Source: Lentisphaerae bacterium RIFOXYA12_64_32 | Lineage (GTDB): Bacteria > Verrucomicrobiota > Lentisphaeria > Oligosphaerales > YB12-FULL-65-16 | Reading direction: 5' to 3' | Assembly: GCA_001803235.1 (NCBI GenBank) | Contig: MHBL01000366.1 | Span: 1 to 64,000, forward strand | DNA length: 64,000 bases | Shown: positions 31,875 to 40,694 of the stretch, piece by piece | How positions within the stretch are numbered: position 1 is the first letter of the stretch | Layout of the letters: each line of letters starts with the position of its first letter | Notes under the pieces: model-generated | Told to the model about the DNA's origin: nothing | Database searches by the model: none | The model's input: only the letters and a program-made list of their open reading frames with translations | Translations under genes and position numbers: made by a program

Positions 31875-34325
31875 ATGGTTCTGCGTTGTGTGTTCGCACT
31901 GTCCCTGGCCGGCCTTGGGCTGGCCGGAAGCCTGGCCTTGGCACAGTCTGATCTGGAGGCGTTCTGGGCTCGCGGCCGGGTGCGGGAACTGTTCATCGGC
32001 GGGCTGCCGGCTGCCGAAGCGGACCTGCAGGTGTGGGCGCAGAACGGGGTGAATTGCGTGACCGGCGTGAAGCCGGAACTGGCGCACAAATGCGGGCTGA
32101 AGACGCGCAGTTGGTTCACGCTCAACTACATGGACAGCCGCTCGACGCCCGAGGACCAGCTCAAGGCCATGGCGGCGGTCAACGAGGACGGGACGTACCG
32201 GCGCCCGTTCGACCCGCTGTTTCCCACCGTGGGCCAGTACGGCTGGAGCGCGTGCGTGAACAACCCGCTGTGGATCGAGGCGTCGCGTACCATTTTCCGG
32301 AAGAAGGCGGAGGCGGGCGACGACGGGGCGCACATCGACTTTGCCAGCCATTACGAGCCGTGCTTCTGCACGCACTGCGAGCAGAAGTGGCGCGACTGGG
32401 CCGGCAAACACGGCTTGGCCGATGTCGACCTGAAGCAGGTCTCGCACGCCGATGACGTGCGGTCGCGGATGCTGCTGCGCGAGTTCCGCATCCAGTGCGT
32501 GATGGACTTCCTCGGCGACCTGCGCGCCACGGCGCGAGCGATCCGGCCCGGGTTCGGCACCGACGGGACCTGGCACCACGACAGCGGCTCGACGTACCAG
32601 TGGGCGTACGGCGAGCACTTTGACCTGATGTGCATCGAGGGCACCACGTGGGGCCCGTTCCCGCCCGCCAGCCAGCAGGTCCTGTGGTTGAAGCTTGCCC
32701 ACGCGCTGAGCGAGCGGCGAGGTGCAGGAACGAATGCTGAGCCGGTCGCGCGCCGCCCGGTGGCGATGTCGGTGACCTACCACCTGCTACGCAACGACAA
32801 GGGCGACATGTTCCACGGCCGCATGGCGCCGGATTGCGTGCGGGTCACGTTGGGGGAGATCGTCAGCGAGGGCGGCGTGTCGTGGCTCGGACTCGGCGGC
32901 CCGAAGACCGGGAACCTGCTCAAGGAGCACCAGGATGCGGTCAAGGCCTACTACGCCCTGGCCCGCGACATTGAGCCGCTGCTGGTGGACGCCGACGAGG
33001 TCGCCGAGATCGGCCTGGTGTTCTCGCCGCGCACATTCCTGGCAACGGACGGGTTGCGGACGCAGATCTACGCCATTGGCCAAGCGCTGATGCGGGCGCA
33101 TGTGCCCTTCAAGATCCTGTCCGATGCGCGCCTCGAACCGGACCAACTCCGGGGCCTGGCTGGGGTTGTGCTGCTCGGGGCCCGTGCGCTCAGCGACAAC
33201 GCCTGCCGTTCCCTCGAGGTCTACGTGCAGGAGGGCGGTAAACTGCTGGTCCTTGGCAATGATGCGGCGACGCTCACCGAGGACTGGCGCGAGCGCGCAC
33301 CGCGCCCGGACTTTGCCGCGCCGCCCGCGACTCAGGCGAAGACGGCCGCGAAAACGCTCGGCAAGGGCGCCTGTCACTACTGGCTGGAGGACCTGTGCCC
33401 GAGCCGGTCTCTGGGTGCCGCACAGGGCGTGGACCTGAACCAGGACAAACCGACGAAACTCGCTGTGGAGGGTTGGAGCAAAGCTGAAGACGTCAGTGGC
33501 AACAGCGACGGCAATTACTCGCTGTACGTGGACCTGATTCATCAGGACGATTCGCCGTTGTGGGGGCAGACGGCGGTGTTCGCAACCGGCACGCACGACT
33601 GGGAGTTCTCGCGCAAGATCATCGAGTCGGACAAGCCCATCAAGAACGCGAGCGTCCTCATGCTGTTCCGCAATCACGGCGGCACGGTGTGGTTCAAGGA
33701 CGTGCGGTTCGGCGTGTGGGACGAGGCGAAGCAGCAGATCGTCGCCAACCTGCTGGGCGACACGTACCGACCCAAGGACGAGAAGGCTTTCGCCGCCGCA
33801 CCCGGTGAGAACGCGTCCGCCGGTGCCTGGGGCCCGTACAAGGAAGGCTTCGAGGTCGACAACATGCTGGACATGGGGCTGTGGGCGAAAATGTCCGCGG
33901 CCAAGGGTCTGTCGGTCGGCGCCATGAACGAGCCGGACACCAGCTCGGTCAGTGCGGTGATGCAGATGCTGGCGCCGCTGCGGCCGGCGACACCGACCTT
34001 GACGCTCGACGGCAACGGTGCGGACCGGGTCTTTGCGAACGTGACCAAGGCTGGGAACCGGATCGCCGTGCACCTCATCAACTACGGCGCCGAACTGCAT
34101 CCGAAGCTGCCCGAACTCGAGCAGCAGCAGACGGACCGAAGCATTCCGGCAACGGACCTGGTCCTAATCCTGCGCCTGCCCGGGAAGACCCTCAAGCCGG
34201 ACACGCTGCAGACGTTCTTCCCGGAGTCGAAGCCGAAGGTCACCTGCGAGGCGGTGGACGGTGTCGTCACGATCCGCCTCGAGCGGCTGGACCCGTACGG
34301 CGTGCTGGCGCTGGCGAGCGAGTGA
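31875..34325 (+). CDS. Secreted GH42-like glycoside hydrolase / beta-galactosidase trimerisation-type protein
   Basis: Probable exported carbohydrate-active enzyme (816 residues). The signal peptide ends ...SLALAQ (about residue 23) and GGGAGG lies eight bases before the ATG. A TIM-barrel-like N-terminal half includes GDDGAHIDFASHYEPCFCTH, with a Cys-x-Cys-x2-Cys cluster (about 163-168). This cluster is also found in the protein at 51459. A central segment (VLLGARALSDNACRSLEVYV...GGKLLVLGND) resembles the class-I-glutaminase-like trimerisation domain of GH42 enzymes. A jelly-roll-like insert (IKNASVLMLFRNHGGTVWF) and a C-terminal beta domain follow. The catalytic glutamates could not be assigned with confidence. 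It is followed after 40 bp by the URO-D-like gene, which suggests an operon. Confidence 0.6.
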   Translation: MVLRCVFALSLAGLGLAGSLALAQSDLEAFWARGRVRELFIGGLPAAEADLQVWAQNGVNCVTGVKPELAHKCGLKTRSWFTLNYMDSRSTPEDQLKAMAAVNEDGTYRRPFDPLFPTVGQYGWSACVNNPLWIEASRTIFRKKAEAGDDGAHIDFASHYEPCFCTHCEQKWRDWAGKHGLADVDLKQVSHADDVRSRMLLREFRIQCVMDFLGDLRATARAIRPGFGTDGTWHHDSGSTYQWAYGEHFDLMCIEGTTWGPFPPASQQVLWLKLAHALSERRGAGTNAEPVARRPVAMSVTYHLLRNDKGDMFHGRMAPDCVRVTLGEIVSEGGVSWLGLGGPKTGNLLKEHQDAVKAYYALARDIEPLLVDADEVAEIGLVFSPRTFLATDGLRTQIYAIGQALMRAHVPFKILSDARLEPDQLRGLAGVVLLGARALSDNACRSLEVYVQEGGKLLVLGNDAATLTEDWRERAPRPDFAAPPATQAKTAAKTLGKGACHYWLEDLCPSRSLGAAQGVDLNQDKPTKLAVEGWSKAEDVSGNSDGNYSLYVDLIHQDDSPLWGQTAVFATGTHDWEFSRKIIESDKPIKNASVLMLFRNHGGTVWFKDVRFGVWDEAKQQIVANLLGDTYRPKDEKAFAAAPGENASAGAWGPYKEGFEVDNMLDMGLWAKMSAAKGLSVGAMNEPDTSSVSAVMQMLAPLRPATPTLTLDGNGADRVFANVTKAGNRIAVHLINYGAELHPKLPELEQQQTDRSIPATDLVLILRLPGKTLKPDTLQTFFPESKPKVTCEAVDGVVTIRLERLDPYGVLALASE

Positions 34326-34365
34326 GCGTGGTCACAGGGCTGAGTGTGATAAGGAGGCCGGCTGC

Positions 34366-35397
34366 ATGTTACCCCGCGAACGCGTGATGGCGGCGGTTGA
34401 GTTCCGCCGGCCGGACCGGATTCCGGTGCAGATCCACTCCTCTTCTGCCGGGCTGTACGAGCACGGGCAGAAGCTGCTGGACCTGATGCTTGAGTGCGGG
34501 CACGACTTCGGCGACCTCAGCGGGCTGAAGCTGCCGCAACCGCCGCCGGAGGAGTTCGACGCCGACGGCAAGTATCACGTCATCAAGACGGACGAGTGGG
34601 GGGTGAAGTGGGAGTACCTCATCTATGGAATCTGGGGGCACGACCTGACGCACCCGCTGGCCGACCTGGCAACCCTCGCCACCTACAAGGCCCCGCCGCC
34701 CCCGGCGCTCTCCGGCCCGGGCTGGGAGGCGGCCAAAGTGTCGGCGGCGCAGCACCGGCAGCAGTACTTCAACGTGGCCTGGGCCGGCGACCTGTGGGAA
34801 CGCATGCATTTCCTGCGCGGCTACGAGGACACGCTGGTCGACATCATGTCGGATACGCCGGAGATCAACCGCATTGCGGACCTGATCACCGAACGCAATG
34901 CGCGGGTCATCGAGCACGGCCTCTCGATCAACGCCGATGCCATCTGCTTCGGGGACGACTTCGGCACGCAGCAGGCGCCGATCTTCCCGCCGGACGTGTG
35001 GCGCCGGTTCTTCAAGCCGCGGTACGCGCGGCTGTTCGAGCCGATCCGGCGCGCCGGGACGAAGATATTCTTCCACTCCTGCGGCCAGATCCTGCCGCTG
35101 CTTGAAGACTTCGCCGAACTGGGCGTGAATGCGATCTGGCCGCAGCTCCCGTTGTTCGACCAGCGCGAGCTCGCGCGCCGCTGCCGCGAGCTGCGCCTGG
35201 CCGTGCAACTGCACCCGGACCGCGGCGAACTCATGCAGCGCCGTACGGCGCAGGACGTGCGGGACTACATCCCGCGACTGCTGGAGAATTTCGACACCGC
35301 CGCGGGCGGGTCCTGGCTGTACCTGGAAATCGACCCGGGCTTCAAATGGGAGTGCGCAGAGGCGCTGTACGAGACGGCAATCGCGCTGCGAGGGTGA
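34366..35397 (+). CDS. Uroporphyrinogen decarboxylase-family (MtaA/CmuA-like) protein
   Basis: Cytosolic 343-residue TIM-barrel protein of the URO-D superfamily. Members either decarboxylate uroporphyrinogen or transfer methyl groups from corrinoids. The ORF track starts upstream at 34261, but AAGGAGG at 34351-34357 sits eight bases before the ATG at 34366 and decides the start. Family signs are RERVMAAVEFRRPDRIPV at the N-terminus, a DDFGTQQAPIFPPDVWRRF segment, and FFHSCGQILPLLEDFAELGV near residue 238, where methyltransferase-type members place a His/Cys zinc site. The genomic setting among glycosidases argues against haem biosynthesis. Many PVC genomes carry such paralogues beside glycan genes with no known activity. 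It ends directly before a triple-hairpin element. Confidence 0.85.
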   Translation: MLPRERVMAAVEFRRPDRIPVQIHSSSAGLYEHGQKLLDLMLECGHDFGDLSGLKLPQPPPEEFDADGKYHVIKTDEWGVKWEYLIYGIWGHDLTHPLADLATLATYKAPPPPALSGPGWEAAKVSAAQHRQQYFNVAWAGDLWERMHFLRGYEDTLVDIMSDTPEINRIADLITERNARVIEHGLSINADAICFGDDFGTQQAPIFPPDVWRRFFKPRYARLFEPIRRAGTKIFFHSCGQILPLLEDFAELGVNAIWPQLPLFDQRELARRCRELRLAVQLHPDRGELMQRRTAQDVRDYIPRLLENFDTAAGGSWLYLEIDPGFKWECAEALYETAIALRG

Positions 35398-35398
35398 G

Positions 35399-35506
35399 GC
35401 GGGGACTCTGTCCCCGCACCCCTGCCGGGAAGGGACATTATCCCTTCCCGGACCCATCCCGGGCCATCTTCGGCGACGGCGGCGAACCGCCCTCGCCGAA
35501 GATGGC
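35399..35506. terminator. Compound three-hairpin element, copy 1
   Basis: It begins one base after the URO-D stop codon. Hairpin 1 is GCGGGGACTCTGTCCCCGC (35399-35417). Hairpin 2 has 11-bp arms CCGGGAAGGGA/TCCCTTCCCGG (35425-35451). Hairpin 3 has a long stem bounded by GCCATCTTCGGCGA (35463-35506). The first two hairpins and the GACCCATCCC linker recur at 39100-39200. No U-tract follows, so a Rho-independent role is uncertain; it could instead be a mobile or RNA-stabilising repeat. Confidence 0.7.
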
Positions 35507-35598
35507 ATGTTGCGGCGGGCGGGCAACAGCGGCAAGAGGTGGAAGCCGGCGGTTCTCGCGCGGGGCGACGCGCCACACACCCACACATGGGACGGCGC

Positions 35599-35690
35599 GA
35601 GGTTCGTAGTCCCGCGTTTACGCGGTCCGGGTTGCGCGTGGCCACGGGGTAAAAAGACCGCCTGAAGGCGGGACTACGAACCTCGGACAC
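35599..35690. repeat. Long inverted repeat with GTAGTCCCGC arms
   Basis: Perfect arms of about 19 bases (CGAGGTTCGTAGTCCCGC and its complement) enclose a centre with CGCGGTCC and AGACCGCCTGAAGGC. The GTAGTCCCGCCTTCAGGCGG theme matches the REP-like sequence at 44430 and relates to the RAYT-linked REPs. With the triple hairpin before it, it fills the 350-bp spacer upstream of the GH95-like gene; nothing else is seen there. Confidence 0.75.
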
Positions 35691-35746
35691 GCCCGCTTGC
35701 CTGAAGGTCGACGGCGCGGCGCGGCAAACAACGGAGATCCGTACGG

Positions 35747-38700
35747 ATGGCCACAGAATACTCCTGCAGATGGACGCGGTACCGGCTCGTGACAGCTACC
35801 GGTGAGGCACGGCGGTTGCTGAAGGTCGCCGGCCCGGCATCGGGCGTGAAGGCGTTCCGGTTGCTCGCGACCGACCACCAGTTGCTCGGCGAAGAGACCG
35901 TGCCGCACAATGCCGGCGACACCTGGCACTTCGGATTCTGGGTGCCGGAAACGTGCACCGGACAGTCGCGCTTCCTGCTTGAGGTCGTTGCCGCGGCGGA
36001 CACGGGATGCGCGTCGGTCGAGCTTGCTCCGGCGGCGCCCGGCGAGGCCGACGCCATGCCGCTGCGCCTGGACCAACTTGGCGCGGCGTTGCAGCAGCAC
36101 CTTGCGACGCGCGAGAAGCTCCCGGATGCCGCGGACCTCGCGGGGTTCGTCCCGGACATGGCCAAGTACCTGCGCCAGCACCGGATCATCTACCAGCGTC
36201 CGGCCGACCACTGGGGCGAAGGCCTGCCGCTCGGAAACGGCACGGTGGGCGCGACCGTGACCGGCGTGCGCGGCCAGTCGCAGACGTTCTTCCTGGACCG
36301 ATGCGACCTGTGGGCCGCATCGCCGCAGGGCCGACCGTATGGCCGCGTCTTTGCCGGACGCCTGGACATTGCGTTTGAAGGCGGGCAGCCAGGGGCGGCG
36401 CGGAAGCCGCAACCGTTCCTGCAGGAACTCCTTCTGCACGAAGCGGAGGTCGTGACCCACGACGGCGCACTGACAAGCGTGGCGCGCGTAAGTGCGGTCC
36501 GCGACATGCTGGAAGTCACGCTGCAGTGGAAGGGCCGAGGCGCGGTGCGCATTCGTGCAACGTTGAGCAAGAACGCCATCCCACTCTCCGATGAGCCGGA
36601 CCAGACCATCCTGCAGGTCGCCAACGGCTCGTGGGAGGCGGTGTTCGCACAATCCTACATCGATGACGCGAAGCACCGGGTCGCCGCGGGACCGCACAGC
36701 GAACCGTGCGTGGCCGTGCGCAGCGGCGCCATGGCGGTGCTGTCGCACCGGTTGCCGAACCTGGAGTACGCCATGGCCGCGAGCGTGCAGGGCGCGAGGT
36801 TCACCTGGCGTGACGCGTCTGCACCGCGCCTAGCCGCGGCCACCGCGGAGTTCGTCCTGGCCCCTGGCGGCAGTGTCATCATCCGCGTGGCCATCACGTC
36901 GGACCGCGCAGTGCCCGACCCAGCCGTGGCAGCGGGCGAATGGGTCACGGCCGTTCCGGAGACTGAAGGCCATGAAGCGGCCACGCGCGGCCGTGGTGGC
37001 GCACAGCCGAGTCCAACGCGCGACGAGGATCTCCTGCCTGGGTTCGTGGTCGAGCGCCCCGCAGCACCGACGCCACCGCCCGACGCGCACGGCGAGTGGT
37101 GGGCGCGCTACTGGCGGCGCGCGTTCGTCGAGCTGCCGGACAAGCTGATGGAGAACCTGTGGTACTTCGGCGCCTATCACCAGGCGTCGTTCTCGCGCTC
37201 GCCGACCGCGCCGGGGTTCTTCGGGCTCTGGCACCCGCTCGATCACCGGACCTGGCAGGAGTGCCACGTCGCGGATGCGCAGACCGCCCTGCTCTACTGG
37301 GCGCCATTCGCCATCAACCAGTTAGAACTCCTGCTCTCCTCGCATCACTCGTTCGCGGAACTGCTGCCGTGCTTCCTGCGCTACAACCCGTGGGAAGGCG
37401 CGCTGGTGCCGCACATGTTCGCGCCGGAGTGGGCCGGCGGCAAGGCCACGTTCGGCAAGAAGAATCCGCACAAGGGTTCGATCGCCTGGCTCGGCCTGAA
37501 CTTCTGGTGGGACTACCTCTACACGCGTGACCACGCGTTCCTCGCCGCTGTCGCGTACCCGCTGATCGCAGCGGTGGCGGACTATCACCTTGGCGACCTG
37601 GTGCGGGGCGACGATGGGCGCCTGCACTCGCTCGGCAGCGGTGCGGCGGAACAGAACAACACGGCGGACGACAACTGCTACGACCGGGCGCTGATCGGCG
37701 CCATCCTGCGGGCGGCGGCGGATGCGGCCGATGCACTCGGCGTCGAACCGGAGCGCACCGCGCGCTGGCGGCAGACGCTCGCCGACCTGTTCCCGTTCCC
37801 CGCCGACGAGACATCGCTGCTCGAGACGCTGCGGAATCCGCACCCGTACCGGTGTCACCCGGTGGTCATGTTCGGCATTCACCCGACCAGTTGCATCGAG
37901 CCGGGCAGCCCGCTGTGGCAGAAAGCGCAAGCGACGTACGACACGGTCACGAACCTGTTCGGGTTCCACTACGAGGATCGGCACGCGACGATCCCCGGGC
38001 ACGTGGGTGGGCAGGAACCGAACGGCCACGCGACCAGTTTCCTCATGCACGCGGCGGCGCGACTCCGCGGCTGGCCCGAAGTGCAACGGCTGTTCCACGC
38101 GCTCGGCGTGCGGACTCAGCTCAAGCGCAACGGGTTGCGCTCGATCGTCGATCCGCGCCACGACCGGTGGCTCACGAACATGGCGATCAGCGAGGCGACC
38201 AGTGGACAGACCTCGGGGATGTCCGAAGTCCTGGTCCAGAACTACTCGGACCACGTGCGCGTTCTGGCGATGGCGGGTGCGCCAGGTACGTTCCGCTTCG
38301 CCGGGTTGCGGGCGCACGGCGGGTTCGTCCTGGCCGGCGAGTGTGTCGACGGCGCGGTGACGCAGGTGGTCGTGCACAGCCTGTGCGGCGGGACGCTGCG
38401 GCTCGCAAACCCGTGGCCCGGAAAGATGCCGAAGGCGACGCCGGCTGCGGAGATCGCCAGCGTCCGGCTGGCAGACGACAGCGAGGGGCTGGAACTGACA
38501 ACGCCGCCCGGTGTGACGTATCGTCTGGCGGCGGGCCGACGCGGCCGCATGAAACCGCCGGCCGTCGAGAAACGCGATGGACCGCGATGCATCGTGGTCA
38601 GGGACTGGGACGAGTTCGAGCCGCCGGTGGTCTACTACCCGGAAGACATGCCGTTCGCGCAGGACGCGGCGGAAGAGCGGGTCTTCCTGGGCATGCCGGA

Positions 38701-39097
38701 GGTCGAGCCGGTTAACCTGTCCAAACTGCCGGCTTGGGAGTGTGTCACCGCTCTGCTGGCACGCAGCGACTGGCAGGCGCGGCTGACGGGCGCGCGGTGG
38801 CTGGCGCGGTGCTCGACATCAGATGAGGCGCTGGACCTGCTGGTGAAACTGGCCGAGACGGACCCGACGCCGGTGGTGCGGTACACGGCCGGCGTCAGCC
38901 TGGTCAGACTCGGCACGCCGACCGCGCTGGGCGCGGCGCTACGGATTGCGGGCGCGGCGGAGCTGCCGCACCTGCGCCGCGAGATCCTCAAGGCGGTCGG
39001 ACGGCTCTCGCACACGCCAGCCGGCGCAACCCTGCTCGCGGCCACGTTCGGCGACCTGCGCATCACCGGGAACGTGTTCGGCGAACCGGGCAAGTGA
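35747..39097 (+). CDS. GH95-like (alpha/alpha)6 glycosidase with C-terminal HEAT repeats
   Basis: Large probable glycoside hydrolase, 1116 residues, with no evident signal peptide. After about 140 residues comes DHWGEGLPLGNGTVGATVTG, the N-terminal signature of GH95/GH65-type beta-sandwich domains, followed by FFLDRCDLWAA. The barrel region (about 440-830) has NFWWDYLYTRDHAFLAAVAY and a LGVEPERTARWRQTLADL helix, very like GH95 alpha-L-fucosidases/galactosidases. Where those enzymes carry an N-x-N pair before a YW, this protein has D-A-Q, so activity or specificity may differ. The last 110 residues look like HEAT/PBS repeats (ARLTGARWLARCSTSDEALD), unusual for GH95. The chosen ATG is the track start, and only weak ribosome-binding complementarity is visible. 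Confidence 0.65.
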   Translation: MATEYSCRWTRYRLVTATGEARRLLKVAGPASGVKAFRLLATDHQLLGEETVPHNAGDTWHFGFWVPETCTGQSRFLLEVVAAADTGCASVELAPAAPGEADAMPLRLDQLGAALQQHLATREKLPDAADLAGFVPDMAKYLRQHRIIYQRPADHWGEGLPLGNGTVGATVTGVRGQSQTFFLDRCDLWAASPQGRPYGRVFAGRLDIAFEGGQPGAARKPQPFLQELLLHEAEVVTHDGALTSVARVSAVRDMLEVTLQWKGRGAVRIRATLSKNAIPLSDEPDQTILQVANGSWEAVFAQSYIDDAKHRVAAGPHSEPCVAVRSGAMAVLSHRLPNLEYAMAASVQGARFTWRDASAPRLAAATAEFVLAPGGSVIIRVAITSDRAVPDPAVAAGEWVTAVPETEGHEAATRGRGGAQPSPTRDEDLLPGFVVERPAAPTPPPDAHGEWWARYWRRAFVELPDKLMENLWYFGAYHQASFSRSPTAPGFFGLWHPLDHRTWQECHVADAQTALLYWAPFAINQLELLLSSHHSFAELLPCFLRYNPWEGALVPHMFAPEWAGGKATFGKKNPHKGSIAWLGLNFWWDYLYTRDHAFLAAVAYPLIAAVADYHLGDLVRGDDGRLHSLGSGAAEQNNTADDNCYDRALIGAILRAAADAADALGVEPERTARWRQTLADLFPFPADETSLLETLRNPHPYRCHPVVMFGIHPTSCIEPGSPLWQKAQATYDTVTNLFGFHYEDRHATIPGHVGGQEPNGHATSFLMHAAARLRGWPEVQRLFHALGVRTQLKRNGLRSIVDPRHDRWLTNMAISEATSGQTSGMSEVLVQNYSDHVRVLAMAGAPGTFRFAGLRAHGGFVLAGECVDGAVTQVVVHSLCGGTLRLANPWPGKMPKATPAAEIASVRLADDSEGLELTTPPGVTYRLAAGRRGRMKPPAVEKRDGPRCIVVRDWDEFEPPVVYYPEDMPFAQDAAEERVFLGMPEVEPVNLSKLPAWECVTALLARSDWQARLTGARWLARCSTSDEALDLLVKLAETDPTPVVRYTAGVSLVRLGTPTALGAALRIAGAAELPHLRREILKAVGRLSHTPAGATLLAATFGDLRITGNVFGEPGK

Positions 39098-39099
39098 GA

Positions 39100-39200
39100 G
39101 TGGGGACGCTGTCCCCACGCCCCTGCCGGGAAGGGACGCGTCCCTTCCCGGACCCATCCCGAATTGCATTCTGCGCTGGCGCAGCGCCAGCGCAGAATGC
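39100..39200. terminator. Compound three-hairpin element, copy 2
   Basis: It begins three bases after the GH95-like stop. Hairpin 1 is GTGGGGACGCTGTCCCCAC (39100-39118). Hairpin 2 is a perfect 26-base palindrome built on CCGGGAAGGGACG (39126-39151). Hairpin 3 is a perfect 35-base palindrome with 17-bp arms beginning GCATTCTGCGCTGGCGC (39166-39200). It has the same order and linkers as copy 1, but hairpin 3 has an unrelated sequence. Confidence 0.75.
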
Positions 39201-39308
39201 GGCAGGGGGGGGCGCCGGCGGACGGCTGTTCGCGACGGCGGCACGCGGCAGTGGGGCTCGGCCATGTGAAGTGCGATGGGACGATTGCAAGCATGAAAGG
39301 AGTCAGTC

Positions 39309-39902
39309 ATGAAGGCTGTGGCATTCAACGGGAGTCCGAGGAAGGGCGGGAACACGGAGTTGCTGTTGCGGGCCGTCCTGGAACCGATCGCGGCGGCGGG
39401 GATCGAGACGGAACTGGTGCAGGTCGGCGGCCGCCCCATCCGCGGCTGCACGGCGTGTCTCAAGTGCATGGATGCGAAGAACCAACGTTGCGCGATCAAG
39501 GACGACATCCTCAACGACTGCCTGGCCAAGATGGTCGAGGCTGACGCCATCATCCTGGGTTCGCCGACATACTTTGCGGGCATGACCTCGGAGTTGAAGG
39601 CGCTCATCGACCGGTCCGGGTTCGTCGCGTTCGCGAATGATCGCATGTTCTCGCGCAAGATCGGGGCCGGGGTCGTGGCGGTGCGGCGCGGCGGCGCCAC
39701 CAGCGTGCTCGACTCGATCAACCACATGTTCCTCATGTCCCGGATGATCGTGCCCGGTTCAACCTACTGGAACTTCGGGGTCGGCCTCGACAAGGGCGAG
39801 GCGGCAAACGACCAGGAAGGCATGGCAAACATGCGCGACCTGGGCGAGACCATCGCCTGGCTCATCAAAACCACCGCCGCCGGACGGCAGAGTGGTGCGT
39901 GA
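39309..39902 (+). CDS. Flavodoxin-fold NAD(P)H-dependent FMN reductase family protein
   Basis: Cytosolic redox protein of 197 residues, probably binding FMN. The N-terminus KAVAFNGSPRKGGNTELLL is the phosphate-binding loop of the NADPH-dependent FMN reductase / iron-sulfur flavoprotein group. GCTACLKCMDAKNQRCAIKDD carries a cysteine cluster (C-x2-C-x2-C...C) typical of that group, and ILGSPTYFAGMTSELKALID is the second flavin loop. AAAGGAG seven bases before the ATG supports the start. It follows the GH95-like gene after a 211-bp spacer. A role in electron supply is possible, but nothing in the sequence links it to the sugar genes. Confidence 0.85.
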   Translation: MKAVAFNGSPRKGGNTELLLRAVLEPIAAAGIETELVQVGGRPIRGCTACLKCMDAKNQRCAIKDDILNDCLAKMVEADAIILGSPTYFAGMTSELKALIDRSGFVAFANDRMFSRKIGAGVVAVRRGGATSVLDSINHMFLMSRMIVPGSTYWNFGVGLDKGEAANDQEGMANMRDLGETIAWLIKTTAAGRQSGA

Positions 39903-39994
39903 CCCGGAAGGGGCGGTGGGCGTGGCGACGGCATGGCGTTGTTGCGGGAGGCGACTCAGGCGGGAAGACGGGACGCGGGAGCCGCGGTCTTCGT

Positions 39995-40045
39995 CTGAGT
40001 ACCGCCTTTCAGGCGGAAGCGGGCGCGAGTCTTCAGCGAGCGCAC
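39995..40045 (+). repeat. REP element immediately upstream of the RAYT gene
   Basis: About 51 bases, beginning CTGAGTACCGCCTTTCAGGC and ending in a TCTTCAGCGAGCGCAC tail. The core CCGCCTTTCAGGCGG is palindromic. It ends 12 bases before the transposase ATG. Near-identical copies lie at 40804-40854, 44468-44517 and 44704-44754. Confidence 0.85.
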
Positions 40046-40057
40046 GGAGAGCGACGC

Positions 40058-40663
40058 ATGGCCTACAACTGGCGCCAGATGAGCGCAGAACAGCGTGCCG
40101 ATGTGCTGCAACGCCGGCAGCTTGCCGGGCAGCCATGGCACGGCCCGCCACACGGACTGGAGAGCCATTGGTACCACCTCTCGGCGGCCTGCTACGAACA
40201 CGTGACTGTCATCGGCGCGAACCCGGAGCGCATGGCCACGTTCGAGCGTGAACTGCTGTCGGGGCTGAGTCAGGTCTGCGAGAAGGTGTCCGTCTGGTGT
40301 ATTCTGCCAAACCACTACCATGTTCTCGTTCAGTCGCGGAGCCTGCCGAGTTGCCGGTAGGCGTTGGGGCGTCTGCATGGCGCGGTCTCGCACCGGTGGA
40401 ATACCGAGGACGGCAGCAGGGGCCGGACGTGCTGGCACCGCTGCATGCCGCGTCCGGTGAAGAGCGAGCACCATCGTTGGGCGACGGTTAACTACATCCA
40501 CCATAATCCGGTACGGCATGGGTACGTGACGCAGTGGCAGGACTGGCCGTTCTCAAGTGCGGAGCAGTACCTGGCAGACGTGGGGCGTGACGAGGCGATT
40601 CGGTTGTGGCACCAGTACCCAGTCCTGGGCATGGGCGAGGGATGGGATCCGCCGGAGATGTGA
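40058..40663 (+). pseudogene. REP-associated tyrosine transposase (RAYT, Y1/HUH type) interrupted by an in-frame amber codon
   Basis: RAYTs nick and mobilise REP palindromes with an HUH single-strand nuclease. Reading from the ATG at 40058 gives VWCILPNHYHVLVQ, the expected His-x-His site, then a TAG at 40358-40360. The same frame resumes directly (LGRLHGAVSHRWNTEDG), continuing to VNYIHHNPVRHGYV, where the family has its catalytic tyrosine, then WQDWPFSSAEQYL and the stop at 40661-40663. The two ORF-track entries (ending 40360, starting 40364) are therefore one 201-codon gene of normal RAYT length with a single nonsense change, not a frameshift. REPs flank it on both sides. Alternatives are a sequencing error or amber readthrough. 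Confidence 0.88.
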
Positions 40664-40694
40664 GTGGGGTGGCGCGGGCGACGGGTGTGACGTT

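Noticed and set aside
34261-34365. Upstream extension of the URO-D ORF to 34261
   Set aside because: It overlaps the end of the GH42-like gene, and the strong AAGGAGG sits before 34366.
34366-35397. Haem-biosynthetic HemE for the URO-D-like gene
   Set aside because: The context is a glycan island with no other tetrapyrrole genes, and the HSCG segment favours the MtaA/CmuA-like branch.
40058-40663. RAYT gene as a frameshift pseudogene
   Set aside because: Coordinates 39899/40058 and 40364 are in the same reading frame; the break is a single TAG, not a shift.
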